A stretch of DNA of 64,000 nucleotides, from positions 1 through 64,000 of the forward strand of contig NZ_JADKYR010000004.1 of the NCBI RefSeq assembly GCF_015354335.1. The letters are read 5' to 3'. The first letter of the stretch is position 1. Each line of letters opens with the position of its first letter. Position numbers and translations under genes: made by a program. Of this stretch, positions 25,459-34,597 are shown in pieces. A model generated the notes under the pieces. It worked only from the letters and a program-made list of their open reading frames with translations, did no database searches and was not told the origin of the DNA. Origin of the DNA: Methylophilus sp. 13 (lineage in GTDB: Bacteria > Pseudomonadota > Gammaproteobacteria > Burkholderiales > Methylophilaceae).

Positions 25459-27534
25459 TTAATTTTCTGCACTCGCAATTTTTCTGAACACTGCCGGAAT
25501 GCTTTCCGGGAAGTCTGCCATAAACGTGGTGGTTTGGCTCGCAGATAAGGCCGCACTGAACAAGTAACCTTGCACATGATGGCAGAGTTTGTATTGCAGG
25601 TATTCAAACTGGATTGCGCTTTCCACGCCCTCTGCCACCACTTTTAAATTGAGGCTGACCGCTAACGCAACCAACGCGTCGACAATCGCGATATCGACTT
25701 TGTCATGCGGAATGCCCGCCGTAAATTGCTTGTCAATTTTTAAAATGTCTACCGGCAATTGTTTCAGGTAGTTCATTGACGAGTGGCCAATGCCAAAATC
25801 ATCAATCGCAATGCCTATGCCTAACTGCTTCAGTGAGTAAAGGATTTGTTTGGCAGAATCAATATTACGCATGACCATGGATTCGGTAATTTCCAGGTTC
25901 AGGGTGCGTGGCGAAATGTGGTAAAAATCCAGCGCATGGCGGATAGTGTCTGACAGGCTATCGTCATCAATCTGGCGCGAAGAAATATTCACATTCATGA
26001 ACAGATCCTGGTCAAACATCTCTTGCCACATGGCCAGTTGCTTGAGTGACTGGTGAATCACCCAGGCACCGATACTGATAATCAGGCCCGAGCCTTCTGC
26101 CAGATGGATAAACTGGTCAGGGCTAAGTAAACCTCTGGTTGGATGACGCCATCTGAGCAAGGCCTCAAAGCCGATGGTTTTCAACAGCTGTGTATGGATG
26201 ATGGGCTGATAATAGAGCTCCAGCTCCTGATTTTGCAGCGCGAAGTGCAGCGCCTCACGCAGATTGCGTAGCTCGGAGGTATTGGCTTCATCCATTTCAC
26301 TGTAAAAGCGATAGGTGTTGCGACCCGCATCCTTGGCTTGATACAGCGCCACATCCGCGTTCTTCATCACTTCGGTTTTAGAGTCGAATCCGGCTCTCAA
26401 TTGCGCAATGCCGATGCTGACCCCAATATTAATTTCATGGTCATCGACGATAAATTGGGCAGAAATCGTCTGGATAATCCGTTTGCAGACTTGCTCTATC
26501 GTTTGTCGGCCTGCGGCATCCAGCAGAATGGCAAACTCATCGCCACCCAGGCGGAAAATCGCATCTTTTTGTGCCAGGTTGCCGCGCAGGCGGTGCGCCA
26601 CTTGCAGCAACAACTTGTCCCCGGTGTTATGGCCAAACGAATCATTGACGATTTTAAAGCGGTCCAAGTCTAACAACAGCAGGTACACATTGGCTGGGCC
26701 ATTGGAGGAAGCGGTGATTCTACGCGTAATCGCTTCTTCAAACGCGTGACGGTTCAGTAATTGGGTATTTTTGTCGTAGTGCGCCAGGAACTGCAATTTT
26801 TCTTCAATGACTTTGCGATGTTCCAGTTCGGTTTGCAGCTGTGCGTCACGCTGACGGATGCTTTCCAGCATATTGTTGATGTCATGGCCTAGCATGCCGA
26901 TTTCATCCTGACTGCGGATGCTGATGCGTTGGTCATAGTGATGATTGCGAGTGATATTGCTGACAAAGCTTTGTAAGGCGTGAATCGGGTTGACGATATT
27001 GCGGTTAAGTCGCCAGATAATCAGACAGCCGACCAGCGCGGCTGCCAGGACCGCAATGGCGTTAGACCAGGCAAATCCAATCAGCACATCGACAATTTGC
27101 GCCTGCTTGATGGTTGCTTGCAAGGTGCCCACCGTTTTTTCATTCACCACGATAGGCGTCTCAACTTCCAGATCCTTGAAAAAAGGGTAGAGCCAATGCC
27201 AGACGGCAGTGGATTGTGGATGTTGCGGATAAAGTTGCTGGATCGCTTGTTGTTGCTGGTTAAAAATCGTGATGCTGCGGATATTCTGATTATCCGTCAG
27301 CGGTTCCAGTGTTTTGGTCAGTGAGTTGACCTCCCCAAACATGACCGCGGGTCCAATCGACGTGGCTACGACCTGGGTTTGCACCAGAATGTCACGAATC
27401 ATGTGGGTGCGCAGATTGTGATAATGGCTGCCAAATGCAAACACGATAAACACCAGAAACATACTCAGTGTCATCACCAGCTCGGTGAGCAGCAGTTTAT
27501 GGGCAATCTTGAGGTGAGGCAGCAGTTTTAACAT
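25459..27534 (-). CDS. Membrane HAMP-GGDEF-EAL protein (YfiN-like N-terminus)
   Basis: The 691-residue protein has two membrane helices flanking a periplasmic CHASE8-like domain (about residues 40-155), a HAMP domain (about 180-235), GGDEF with intact RLGGDEF and EAL with EALLRW and DDFGIGHSS. The periplasmic part and HAMP resemble YfiN (TpbB), the diguanylate cyclase inhibited by YfiR, but YfiN lacks an EAL domain. It follows a YfiR-like gene by only six bases, strongly suggesting a functional pair in which periplasmic YfiR controls cyclic-di-GMP output. Confidence 0.88.
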   Translation of the reverse strand: MLKLLPHLKIAHKLLLTELVMTLSMFLVFIVFAFGSHYHNLRTHMIRDILVQTQVVATSIGPAVMFGEVNSLTKTLEPLTDNQNIRSITIFNQQQQAIQQLYPQHPQSTAVWHWLYPFFKDLEVETPIVVNEKTVGTLQATIKQAQIVDVLIGFAWSNAIAVLAAALVGCLIIWRLNRNIVNPIHALQSFVSNITRNHHYDQRISIRSQDEIGMLGHDINNMLESIRQRDAQLQTELEHRKVIEEKLQFLAHYDKNTQLLNRHAFEEAITRRITASSNGPANVYLLLLDLDRFKIVNDSFGHNTGDKLLLQVAHRLRGNLAQKDAIFRLGGDEFAILLDAAGRQTIEQVCKRIIQTISAQFIVDDHEINIGVSIGIAQLRAGFDSKTEVMKNADVALYQAKDAGRNTYRFYSEMDEANTSELRNLREALHFALQNQELELYYQPIIHTQLLKTIGFEALLRWRHPTRGLLSPDQFIHLAEGSGLIISIGAWVIHQSLKQLAMWQEMFDQDLFMNVNISSRQIDDDSLSDTIRHALDFYHISPRTLNLEITESMVMRNIDSAKQILYSLKQLGIGIAIDDFGIGHSSMNYLKQLPVDILKIDKQFTAGIPHDKVDIAIVDALVALAVSLNLKVVAEGVESAIQFEYLQYKLCHHVQGYLFSAALSASQTTTFMADFPESIPAVFRKIASAEN

Positions 27535-27540
27535 ACAAAA

Positions 27541-28080
27541 TCACTGAATAAGGTTAGTCGCCAGTTTCATCAAGCGGGAGTCGAACACGATGCCGGCCTG
27601 TTTGGCTGCGCCCAAACGCAGCATGAACTGATAGCGTTTGTCTAGCTCGCTGATTTCTACATGGCCAAACTCGGCAAACTTGTTGCCCTGATGAACAACC
27701 GTGAGCACGGACTCTTTTTGAATAATCTGCTGCAATTCTAACGGCTTTTGTGAGACGACATCTTGAATATATAGCAAATTACAGCGTTTCACATCGGCTT
27801 GTGTTTTCAGCGTCACCAAAAAAATTGGAGATTGTTGTAATTTTTGCGATTCCAGCGAGGTGGCCTTGAGATGGCCAATGTCTTCCTCAAACGCACATAC
27901 CGTGTAAATCTCCTGGCGTGGGCGATAAGGCGTCTGACTCAACAGGGCCAGATTGTAGAGTAACTCACTTTTTGAGGTGCGTGCCTCTTCCACGCTGGCA
28001 TGTGCTTGCTGGATAAAGCAGGGGTAAAGCAGGAGAAGCAGCAAGCGTGGAAAAAAACAAGACTGGCGCGCTGAAATCAT
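27541..28080 (-). CDS. YfiR-like (DUF4154) periplasmic regulator
   Basis: The 179-residue protein has a signal peptide (cleavage after about residue 28, AHA) and a YfiR/DUF4154 pattern: KSELLYNLALL near the mature start, IYTVCAFEE, and the C-terminal FDSRLMKLA segment that normally reads SSKLLxLA. In Pseudomonas YfiR is a periplasmic repressor of the diguanylate cyclase YfiN, released by envelope or redox stress through its cysteines; this protein has two (VCAF, RCNLL). It is the first gene of the pair. Confidence 0.82.
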   Translation of the reverse strand: MISARQSCFFPRLLLLLLYPCFIQQAHASVEEARTSKSELLYNLALLSQTPYRPRQEIYTVCAFEEDIGHLKATSLESQKLQQSPIFLVTLKTQADVKRCNLLYIQDVVSQKPLELQQIIQKESVLTVVHQGNKFAEFGHVEISELDKRYQFMLRLGAAKQAGIVFDSRLMKLATNLIQ

Positions 28081-28230
28081 CTTGATCTGACTCCAAAAGG
28101 GTGAGGGATCTGATCGAACGGTTTAGATTAAAATGGGTTGCGGGCCAGTTTTAAGGCATTGCCATGACCAGCTTACCGTCTGATGCAATGCCTATCATAC
28201 CTTGCGGCCAGCTATCTATAATCAGCAAAA

Positions 28231-28261
28231 TTGATAAATTCTGTATCGGTTTGATAAATTC
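28231..28261. promoter_or_regulatory. Paired direct repeats upstream of yfiR-like gene
   Basis: TTGATAAATTC occurs at 28231 and again at 28251, spaced 20 bp centre to centre, about two helical turns. This is the geometry of a tandem operator bound by a dimer. It lies about 150 bp upstream of the yfiR-like start. The binding factor is unknown. Confidence 0.35.
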
Positions 28262-28304
28262 ATCAAACTAAAAGATTTTTTCTGGCTTGTGAACCTGCAG
28301 GAGA

Positions 28305-29813
28305 TTAATAGTCACTACGTGTGAAGCCGGTTGGCGTCGCGGGTTTTAAATCAAAGGCAATGCAAATGCGCTCTGCGTCTGCCTGAAACGGGATCGTTCT
28401 ATGAAAGAGCGAGGAGGGAAACAGCACAATATCTCCAATCGCCGGCTTGATATAACGTGTTGGAAACCGATCATGCAATTGCGGGTATTGGTCGCCATGC
28501 GTGCCATATTCAAAGGCGCCTTCCTTTTCATCCTCAGTCTTCGGCATGGCCAGGTAAACCGCGCCGCTGATCCAGCCGATTTCATGGATATGCGCATCCA
28601 GATGCCCGCCTGTTTGCATCTTGACATACCATGAGCTGGTGAACTCCAGTGCTGAGGGGAAATGGGTAATTAAGGCACAGTCCGCATGTTTATAGTGTTC
28701 GTGGTATGAGCGAAACTCTCGCTTGACGATTTCGCCCAGTGCCCTGAACGAAGCTTCCGCACGTTTGAATAAGTTGCCAGCAGACTGTTTGCCGTGAGTG
28801 AGCCGCGCTTGTTTGCGTTCAGCAATATCTGCTTGCGCGATATCGTTCAATAACTGTGTGAGCAAGGGGCTGCCAGGGGCCAGCTCAGGCAGGCTGCGGT
28901 GATAGACAAACGAAAAGCCATCCGGGCAAAACTGGTAAGGGTCGGGCTCGCCATGATTGATGCTGTAGTGCGTAGAGAGGGTGGCGATAAACGGTGCCGT
29001 GTGCGGGCCTTGCGCAAGCATTGCATCGCGACGTTGTTTAAAAACCTCAAATTGTTCGGCGCGATATAAACAATACAAGACTCTGGCTTGCCAGTCTTCC
29101 AGTTGCGATGTCTCAAAGTAAGGGATCGCTTCTTCGAAGCGCTTGGCCAAATATAGAAACTCGCCCATGTTGTAATTGGCTGCAGCATGTTGGGGATTGC
29201 GCTGCAAGGCTTGCTGATAGCAGTTGACCGCCCGTGTCATATCGCCCTGATCGCGCCAGGTTTCCCCCAGATTGTTATAGGCATCCGTGTAATTTGGGAA
29301 CAAATCGATGGCACGCTCATAGCTTTGTACGGCGGCTTGCAAGTCGCCTTGATCTCGTAGCACGGTGCCCAGATTAAAATGACCGCGTGCATCTTGCGGC
29401 TGGATGCGCAAGCCGCGCTGATAACTGGCGACAGCTTCGTCCAGCCGGCCTTGCTTTTGCAATATCGTGCCCAGATTGCCGTGGGCTTCAAAAAATTGCG
29501 GATTCAAGGCAATGGCTTGGGCATAAGCTTGCTCCGCGGCAACCAGGTCATTCAGATGTGTTTTAACAATCGCATAGTTGAACCAAAGCTCAGGGACTTT
29601 CGGGTTTAGGTTTAAAGCATGTTGGTAAGCCTCAGCCGCTTGCGGGTAGGCTTGCTGTTGATCGAATGCTAGTGCCAGCAAATGATGCAAGATAAATTCG
29701 CGAGGATGTTGCGCCACTAAATGGCGAGCACGTTGAATCACTGCCTCGAATTGGCCGCGATTCAGTTGCTGTATTAATGCATTGATCTCTTGTGCGAGTG
29801 GAATAGCCATCAT
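28305..29813 (-). CDS. TPR protein with C-terminal 2-oxoglutarate/Fe(II) oxygenase domain
   Basis: The 502-residue protein begins with about seven tetratricopeptide repeats (residues 10-245; units such as AYNNLGETWRDQGDMTRAVNCYQQAL) and ends with a domain resembling the putative 2OG-Fe(II) oxygenase family (about 380-495). Visible there are DAHIHEIGWISGAVYL, PAIGDIVLFPSSLFHRTIPF and a final Arg region, giving the His residues expected to bind iron. Members probably hydroxylate a protein or small molecule, with the TPR domain selecting the target. It is a single gene, with ATGATG at the start. Confidence 0.8.
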   Translation of the reverse strand: MMAIPLAQEINALIQQLNRGQFEAVIQRARHLVAQHPREFILHHLLALAFDQQQAYPQAAEAYQHALNLNPKVPELWFNYAIVKTHLNDLVAAEQAYAQAIALNPQFFEAHGNLGTILQKQGRLDEAVASYQRGLRIQPQDARGHFNLGTVLRDQGDLQAAVQSYERAIDLFPNYTDAYNNLGETWRDQGDMTRAVNCYQQALQRNPQHAAANYNMGEFLYLAKRFEEAIPYFETSQLEDWQARVLYCLYRAEQFEVFKQRRDAMLAQGPHTAPFIATLSTHYSINHGEPDPYQFCPDGFSFVYHRSLPELAPGSPLLTQLLNDIAQADIAERKQARLTHGKQSAGNLFKRAEASFRALGEIVKREFRSYHEHYKHADCALITHFPSALEFTSSWYVKMQTGGHLDAHIHEIGWISGAVYLAMPKTEDEKEGAFEYGTHGDQYPQLHDRFPTRYIKPAIGDIVLFPSSLFHRTIPFQADAERICIAFDLKPATPTGFTRSDY

Positions 29814-29937
29814 GAAAAATTCCCAATATAGTTACAATTTTGTAACAGATATTACAATTCCGCAATGATTGCGTGTGTTGATCTCCCGCAAATGGTGATC
29901 GGCTAAAAGGGGATTGGGTGCCAAAAAGGCAGGTGGG

Positions 29938-31212
29938 TTAGTGGGGGCGGGTGTGGTCTGAGCGCTGTTTGAGCAGTCTAACGGCAATTTCAGGGGCTTG
30001 TTCCAGCAAGCTGTGCATGTAGTCGCTTTCTATGCGGATGACGGATGCGCTCTCGGAGACTACCACCACACTGGCGGTTGCCGCTTGTTGAGAAAACAAG
30101 GCCATGTCACCAAAGAAATCGCCAGACTGCAAAATGCGCACGGTGCTGTCCTGCCCATTAGCGTGCTGTGTCATATGCAAGGTGCCCTCGACCACCATGT
30201 AATAGTAGGTACTCAATGCGCCTTGCCGAATGATGTGGTCGCCTTTGCTATAGGACTGTCCAAAGAGCTGTGTCAGCGCTTGCAGGTAATGCTGCTGATT
30301 GGGCACATCATCAAACAGACCTTTCAGTAGCAATATTTCTTTTTGTTTCAGCGTGACCATCAATTCTATGCCCGCCAAAAAGACGGCAAAGTTGAGATAT
30401 AACCAGCTGATCGAGACAAACATGGCTTTCATGCTGCCAAACACGGCGCCAAAATTTTTATTCACCGTTAAAAATAACCCGAAGGCAGGGCGCATCAGCA
30501 TCCACACCGTCGCCGTCAGCAAGGCTGAGATGAGCAAATGACGCCACTGGATGGGGAGAGGACAAAAACTATGATAAAAGCCGGCGATCAGCAAGGTGGT
30601 CAACAAGAGTGAAGCCAGCCAGCCGACTACGCTGATCATCGCCGTTGGCAGGTGCTGCGCCAAAAAGACAATCACTGATTCCAGCACAAAGCCCGCTGCG
30701 GTAAACAGGAAGAACACCAGCAACACGCCCAGTACCGCCATGATGTCCCGCAGCTTCTTATGCCAGAATGAGGGGACATCCTGGCGGCTGGCAATCAGAT
30801 AAAAGCTGGAGCGCATATGTGCAGCCAGAGGGGTGATGGTCCATAGCAGAATAAAGAAGCCGACAGCACCCCAGGCGGCTTCGGTTTGAGTGTTGTGATA
30901 CACCTCTACCATGATGCGCTGGCTAAATTCCGGGAGCAGATTGCTGGTCAGGATGGCCAGCTTCACGATCGCATAATCCGATGAGTACACCAAGTGGCTG
31001 AGTAAAAAGAAAATCAGCACAATCAGCGGGATCAGCGCAAACAGGGCATAAAACGACAACGCTGCCGCCAGCGCCATCAGGCGGTGGCGAATCACACCAT
31101 GCCAGGTGGTCTGCACCACAAATAGTGGCGTGCAATAGGTATAAGCCGACAGCTGCTGTTTCAAGCCTTGCCATTGCTGCTGCAAGGTTGACCATAATAC
31201 GGATGGCATCAT
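29938..31212 (-). CDS. YihY/BrkB-family membrane protein with cyclic-nucleotide-binding domain
   Basis: Residues 30-295 form the YihY (formerly annotated as RNase BN) membrane domain with six helices and the signature YALFALIPLIVLI. Residues 310-415 form a cyclic-nucleotide-binding-type domain (KGDHIIRQG, VVEGTLHM, GDFFGDMALFSQQAATASV). In the last motif, the phosphate-binding cassette, the usual Glu is Asp and the usual Arg is absent (SQQAATA), so cAMP binding is doubtful. Plain YihY proteins lack this extension. Transport or lipid role is unclear. It is followed on the same strand, upstream, by pip with a 15-bp gap. Confidence 0.85.
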   Translation of the reverse strand: MMPSVLWSTLQQQWQGLKQQLSAYTYCTPLFVVQTTWHGVIRHRLMALAAALSFYALFALIPLIVLIFFLLSHLVYSSDYAIVKLAILTSNLLPEFSQRIMVEVYHNTQTEAAWGAVGFFILLWTITPLAAHMRSSFYLIASRQDVPSFWHKKLRDIMAVLGVLLVFFLFTAAGFVLESVIVFLAQHLPTAMISVVGWLASLLLTTLLIAGFYHSFCPLPIQWRHLLISALLTATVWMLMRPAFGLFLTVNKNFGAVFGSMKAMFVSISWLYLNFAVFLAGIELMVTLKQKEILLLKGLFDDVPNQQHYLQALTQLFGQSYSKGDHIIRQGALSTYYYMVVEGTLHMTQHANGQDSTVRILQSGDFFGDMALFSQQAATASVVVVSESASVIRIESDYMHSLLEQAPEIAVRLLKQRSDHTRPH

Positions 31213-31227
31213 ATTGCGTTTAGTGGC

Positions 31228-32184
31228 TCAGTCTGCGTCTGATAAATGCTTATATTGTTCTGTGGCGTTCAGCAGGGCAAGGCAGGTACCTGCCTCCATC
31301 GCGGAGTGACCAGCATCCGGCACCATCACAAACTTGGCGTGAGGCAGAACTTGGCTCAGTGCCCAAGCCGTTTGCGGTGGGCACACCATGTCATAACGGC
31401 CCTGAACAATTGTCGTTGGAATGTGCGTCAGTTGTTTGCCCGCATCGGAGAGCATCTGCTCACCATCCACAAAACAGAGATGCCGGATGTAATGAATTTG
31501 TATCCGTGCGCGGGCGAGCTCCACCTGGCCATCCGGGGCGCTGCTGTCAGCCTTGGGCAGCAGGCTCATGATGCTGGATTCAAATGCATTCCAATGAATT
31601 GCCGCCGGAATACTGACGACGGGGTCAGGATCGAACACCTGGGTTGCATAGTACTCCAGTACCTGGCTGCGCTGCGCTTCTGGGACTGGGGCTAGCAATG
31701 TCTGCCATGCTTCAGGAAAGAACAATGCAACCTGTCCCAGAAACCAGTTAATTTCATGTGGTCTGCTTAGAAAGATGCCACGCAAGGTCAGGCTGATCAC
31801 CTGATTCGGATGTTGATTGGCATAAGCCAGCGCCAGGGTGCTGCCCCATGATCCGCCGAAGACATGCCAGCGTGAAATATTTAGCCTGGTCCTAATCTGT
31901 TCAATATCGGCAACCAGATGTTGGGTTGTGTTGTCTTGAATTTCTCCCGCCGGCATGCTGCGGCCGCAGCCGCGCTGATCAAACAGAATGATGTGGTAAT
32001 GCGCAGGATCAAAAAAGCGCCGTTGCGCAGGATTGCAGCCGCTGCCCGGGCCACCGTGCAAAAAAATCACGGGAACCCCTTCTGGATTCCCGCACTGCTC
32101 AACATAGATAGAATGTAACGAAGTGGCAGCAAGATGCCACTGTTTGAATGGTTGGCATTCGGGAAAGAGGGCGAGGTTCTTCAT
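31228..32184 (-). CDS. pip: Proline iminopeptidase
   Basis: This 318-residue alpha/beta hydrolase of peptidase family S33 releases N-terminal proline from peptides in the cytoplasm. It has the oxyanion HGGPGSGC (about 44-51), DQRGCGRS, the nucleophile elbow GGSWGS, and a C-terminal catalytic Asp in QGRYDMVCPP with His in DAGHSA. The length is that of the family. It probably shares a transcript with the YihY gene. Confidence 0.92.
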   Translation of the reverse strand: MKNLALFPECQPFKQWHLAATSLHSIYVEQCGNPEGVPVIFLHGGPGSGCNPAQRRFFDPAHYHIILFDQRGCGRSMPAGEIQDNTTQHLVADIEQIRTRLNISRWHVFGGSWGSTLALAYANQHPNQVISLTLRGIFLSRPHEINWFLGQVALFFPEAWQTLLAPVPEAQRSQVLEYYATQVFDPDPVVSIPAAIHWNAFESSIMSLLPKADSSAPDGQVELARARIQIHYIRHLCFVDGEQMLSDAGKQLTHIPTTIVQGRYDMVCPPQTAWALSQVLPHAKFVMVPDAGHSAMEAGTCLALLNATEQYKHLSDAD

Positions 32185-32273
32185 AGAGGGTTTTCTTTAA
32201 CTATTTGATTTTATTTGTAAAAATTTATTTCCAATGAGACGGTGGAAAAATTCAAAAAATAATTTGAAAAAAT

Positions 32274-32293
32274 TGTAACCAATTTGTAACCAA
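32274..32293. promoter_or_regulatory. Tandem TTGTAACCA operator-like repeats upstream of xoxF promoter
   Basis: TTGTAACCA occurs at 32274 and 32285, 11 bp apart (one helical turn), ending six bp before the -35 box. The position is right for an activator site. The regulator is unknown. Confidence 0.4.
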
Positions 32294-32298
32294 AGTGT

Positions 32299-32327
32299 TG
32301 CAATTGAAAACAAATTGTTCTATATTG
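32299..32327 (+). promoter_or_regulatory. Sigma-70-type promoter of xoxF
   Basis: TTGCAA (32299-32304) and TATATT (32322-32327) are separated by exactly 17 bp. The leader from here to the xoxF ATG would be about 150 nt, long enough to hold regulatory structure. Confidence 0.6.
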
Positions 32328-32486
32328 CAATCCTCACATGTGGCAAGTGACAATTTCCAAGTTAGTTCAGGATAATTTCCCTTGTCTCTGGTGTGTAAAG
32401 TGTGTGCCTTTTATGCTCATTCCTAGTGTCAGCAAATCAGGTGCACACCTAATATTAAACCCTTAGTACTAACTTTGGAGATCAAT

Positions 32487-34352
32487 ATGCAAGTTAACAA
32501 AATCAAACTGGCCCTGGGTCTGGTAGCTGCTTTGCCAATGGTTGCATTCGCTGCTGCTGACCAAGAAGCTGCGATGAAAGATGCCAACAACTGGGCACAC
32601 CCACGCGCTAACCATTTCAACCAAGGCTACAGCAACCTGGCTCAAATCAACAAAGGTAACGTTAAAAACCTGAAAGCAGCCTGGACATTCGCAACCGGTG
32701 TAAACCGTGGTCACGAAGGTTCTCCAGTGGTTGTGGGTAACATGATGTATGTACATACAGCATTCCCAAACAACGTATACGCTCTGGATTTGAACGACAA
32801 CCAAAAAATCGTTTGGTCCTATTTCCCAAAACAAGACCCAAGCGTACAAGCAGTTCTGTGCTGTGACAACGTTTCTCGTGGTCTGGGCTACGGCGACGGC
32901 AAAATCTTCTTGCAACAAAACGACGGCATGCTGGTTGCTTTGGATGCAAAAACTGGTGCTAAAGTTTGGGACGTTAAAAACACTGATCCAAAAGTCGGTG
33001 CAACTAACACCAACGCACCACACGTGATCAAAGACAAAGTACTGACTGGTTGCTCAGGTGCTGAGTTCGGCGTACGTTGCTTTATTGTTGCTTATAACAT
33101 TAAAGATGGTTCTCTGGCATGGAAAGCCTACTCTACAGGCCCAGATAGCGAAACATTGCACGACGCTAACACTAACAAAGAAAACCCACAGTACAACGCG
33201 CTGTCTGTTTATGAAGACGTGAACGGTGGTAACAAACAAGGCGGTTCTTTCAAAAAGATCCCTAACGACCAACTGAAAATCGGCGAAAAAGAACTGGGTA
33301 CACGTACTTGGTTGAAACCACAAGCTGTGAAAGACGGCTGGCAACATGGTGGTGGTTCCGTATGGGGCTGGTGGCCATATGATGCCAAGACAAACTTGGT
33401 ATACTACGGTTCAGGTAACCCATCCGTTTGGAACCCAGACGTACGTCCAGGTGACAACAAATGGTCCATGACAATCACTGCACGTGATCTGGACACTGGT
33501 GTTGCTAAATGGGCAATGCAAATGACACCACACGATGAGTGGGACTACGACGGTATTAACGAAGTGATCCTGTTCGACAAAGGTGGCAAAACATACGCAT
33601 GGCACCATGACCGTAACGGCTTTATCTACACATGGCAAGCTAACAACGGTACATTGGTTGCTGCTGAAAAAGTGCACCCATTTGTTAACTGGGCTAACAG
33701 CGTTGACCTGAAAACAGGTGTACCAGACAAACTGGCATCTGCTTCTACACACCAAGACTACAACGCTAAAGGTGTATGTCCAGCGGCTCTGGGTACTAAA
33801 GACCAACAGCCAGCGGCTTACTCACCAAAAACTGGTTTGATGTACACACCATTGAACCACGTATGTATGACATACGAGCCAGTTGAGTCCAAATACGTTG
33901 CTGGTCAACCATGGGTTGGTGCGACACTGACCATGTTTGCTGGTCCAGACGGCGTGATGGGTGGTTTCGGTGCTTACGACCCAATGACCAACAAAAAAGT
34001 TTGGTACAACAAAGAGAAGTTCTCTGCTTGGGGTGGTGCTCTGACTACAGCTTCTAACATTGTGTTCTACGGTACATTGGATCGTTGGTTCAAGGCTGTT
34101 GATGCACAAAATGGTAAAGAACTGTGGAAATTCCAAGTGGGTTCCGGTGTAATTGGTAACGCATTCACCTACGGCCATGCTGGTAAACAATACGTTGGTG
34201 TATTGTCTGGTATCGGTGGTTGGGCTGGTGTTGCGATGAACTTGGGTATGACTAACGACACAGACGCACTGGGTGCTGCTGGTGGTTACAAAGAGTTGAC
34301 CAAGTACAACGCTGCTCCTGGCGGCGGTGCATTGAACGTATTCTCACTGTAA
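32487..34352 (+). CDS. xoxF: Lanthanide-dependent methanol dehydrogenase XoxF
   Basis: XoxF is a periplasmic PQQ-linked quinoprotein oxidising methanol. The 621-residue precursor has a signal peptide (to about residue 24). The motif DEWDYDG has catalytic D353 and, two residues on, D355, the additional aspartate that marks lanthanide-dependent XoxF; calcium-type MxaF has Ala there. Other metal/PQQ ligands are E193 (GAEFG) and N311 (GSGNPS), with the vicinal disulfide C125-C126. A TTG four codons upstream is open, but TTGGAG fits the ATG at 32487. The clade looks like XoxF4 of Methylophilaceae, inferred from host and cluster. Codons are strongly biased to one set, as in very highly expressed genes. 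Confidence 0.96.
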   Translation: MQVNKIKLALGLVAALPMVAFAAADQEAAMKDANNWAHPRANHFNQGYSNLAQINKGNVKNLKAAWTFATGVNRGHEGSPVVVGNMMYVHTAFPNNVYALDLNDNQKIVWSYFPKQDPSVQAVLCCDNVSRGLGYGDGKIFLQQNDGMLVALDAKTGAKVWDVKNTDPKVGATNTNAPHVIKDKVLTGCSGAEFGVRCFIVAYNIKDGSLAWKAYSTGPDSETLHDANTNKENPQYNALSVYEDVNGGNKQGGSFKKIPNDQLKIGEKELGTRTWLKPQAVKDGWQHGGGSVWGWWPYDAKTNLVYYGSGNPSVWNPDVRPGDNKWSMTITARDLDTGVAKWAMQMTPHDEWDYDGINEVILFDKGGKTYAWHHDRNGFIYTWQANNGTLVAAEKVHPFVNWANSVDLKTGVPDKLASASTHQDYNAKGVCPAALGTKDQQPAAYSPKTGLMYTPLNHVCMTYEPVESKYVAGQPWVGATLTMFAGPDGVMGGFGAYDPMTNKKVWYNKEKFSAWGGALTTASNIVFYGTLDRWFKAVDAQNGKELWKFQVGSGVIGNAFTYGHAGKQYVGVLSGIGGWAGVAMNLGMTNDTDALGAAGGYKELTKYNAAPGGGALNVFSL

Positions 34353-34397
34353 TTTGAGCTTGCCTTAAATTATCTAATAGAAGTACGTTGACTCCTT

Positions 34398-34427
34398 AAC
34401 ACCCTGCTTAGGCAGGGTGTTTTTTTT
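34398..34427 (+). terminator. Terminator after xoxF
   Basis: AACACCCTGC-TTAG-GCAGGGTGTT followed by T7. It separates very abundant xoxF message from xoxJ. Confidence 0.9.
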
Positions 34428-34597
34428 CATGAATTTCATGATTAAAAACCATGAATAGGAATTTAAGTAGGGCTTCCCTACAAATCAATACGTATTCGCG
34501 ATAAGATGATTGAGTTTGTCGTGAATTCATCGAACTTTTGCATATGATTAAGTTCAAAAAACGACAGGAAACAATCACAAAAAGGAACGAAATCAAA

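Noticed and set aside
32469-33023. Antisense frames over xoxF
   Set aside because: The strong codon bias of xoxF leaves the opposite strand open by chance; no family seen.
32487-34352. Calcium-type methanol dehydrogenase MxaF
   Set aside because: Asp, not Ala, lies two residues after the catalytic Asp in DEWDYDG, and mxaI is absent.
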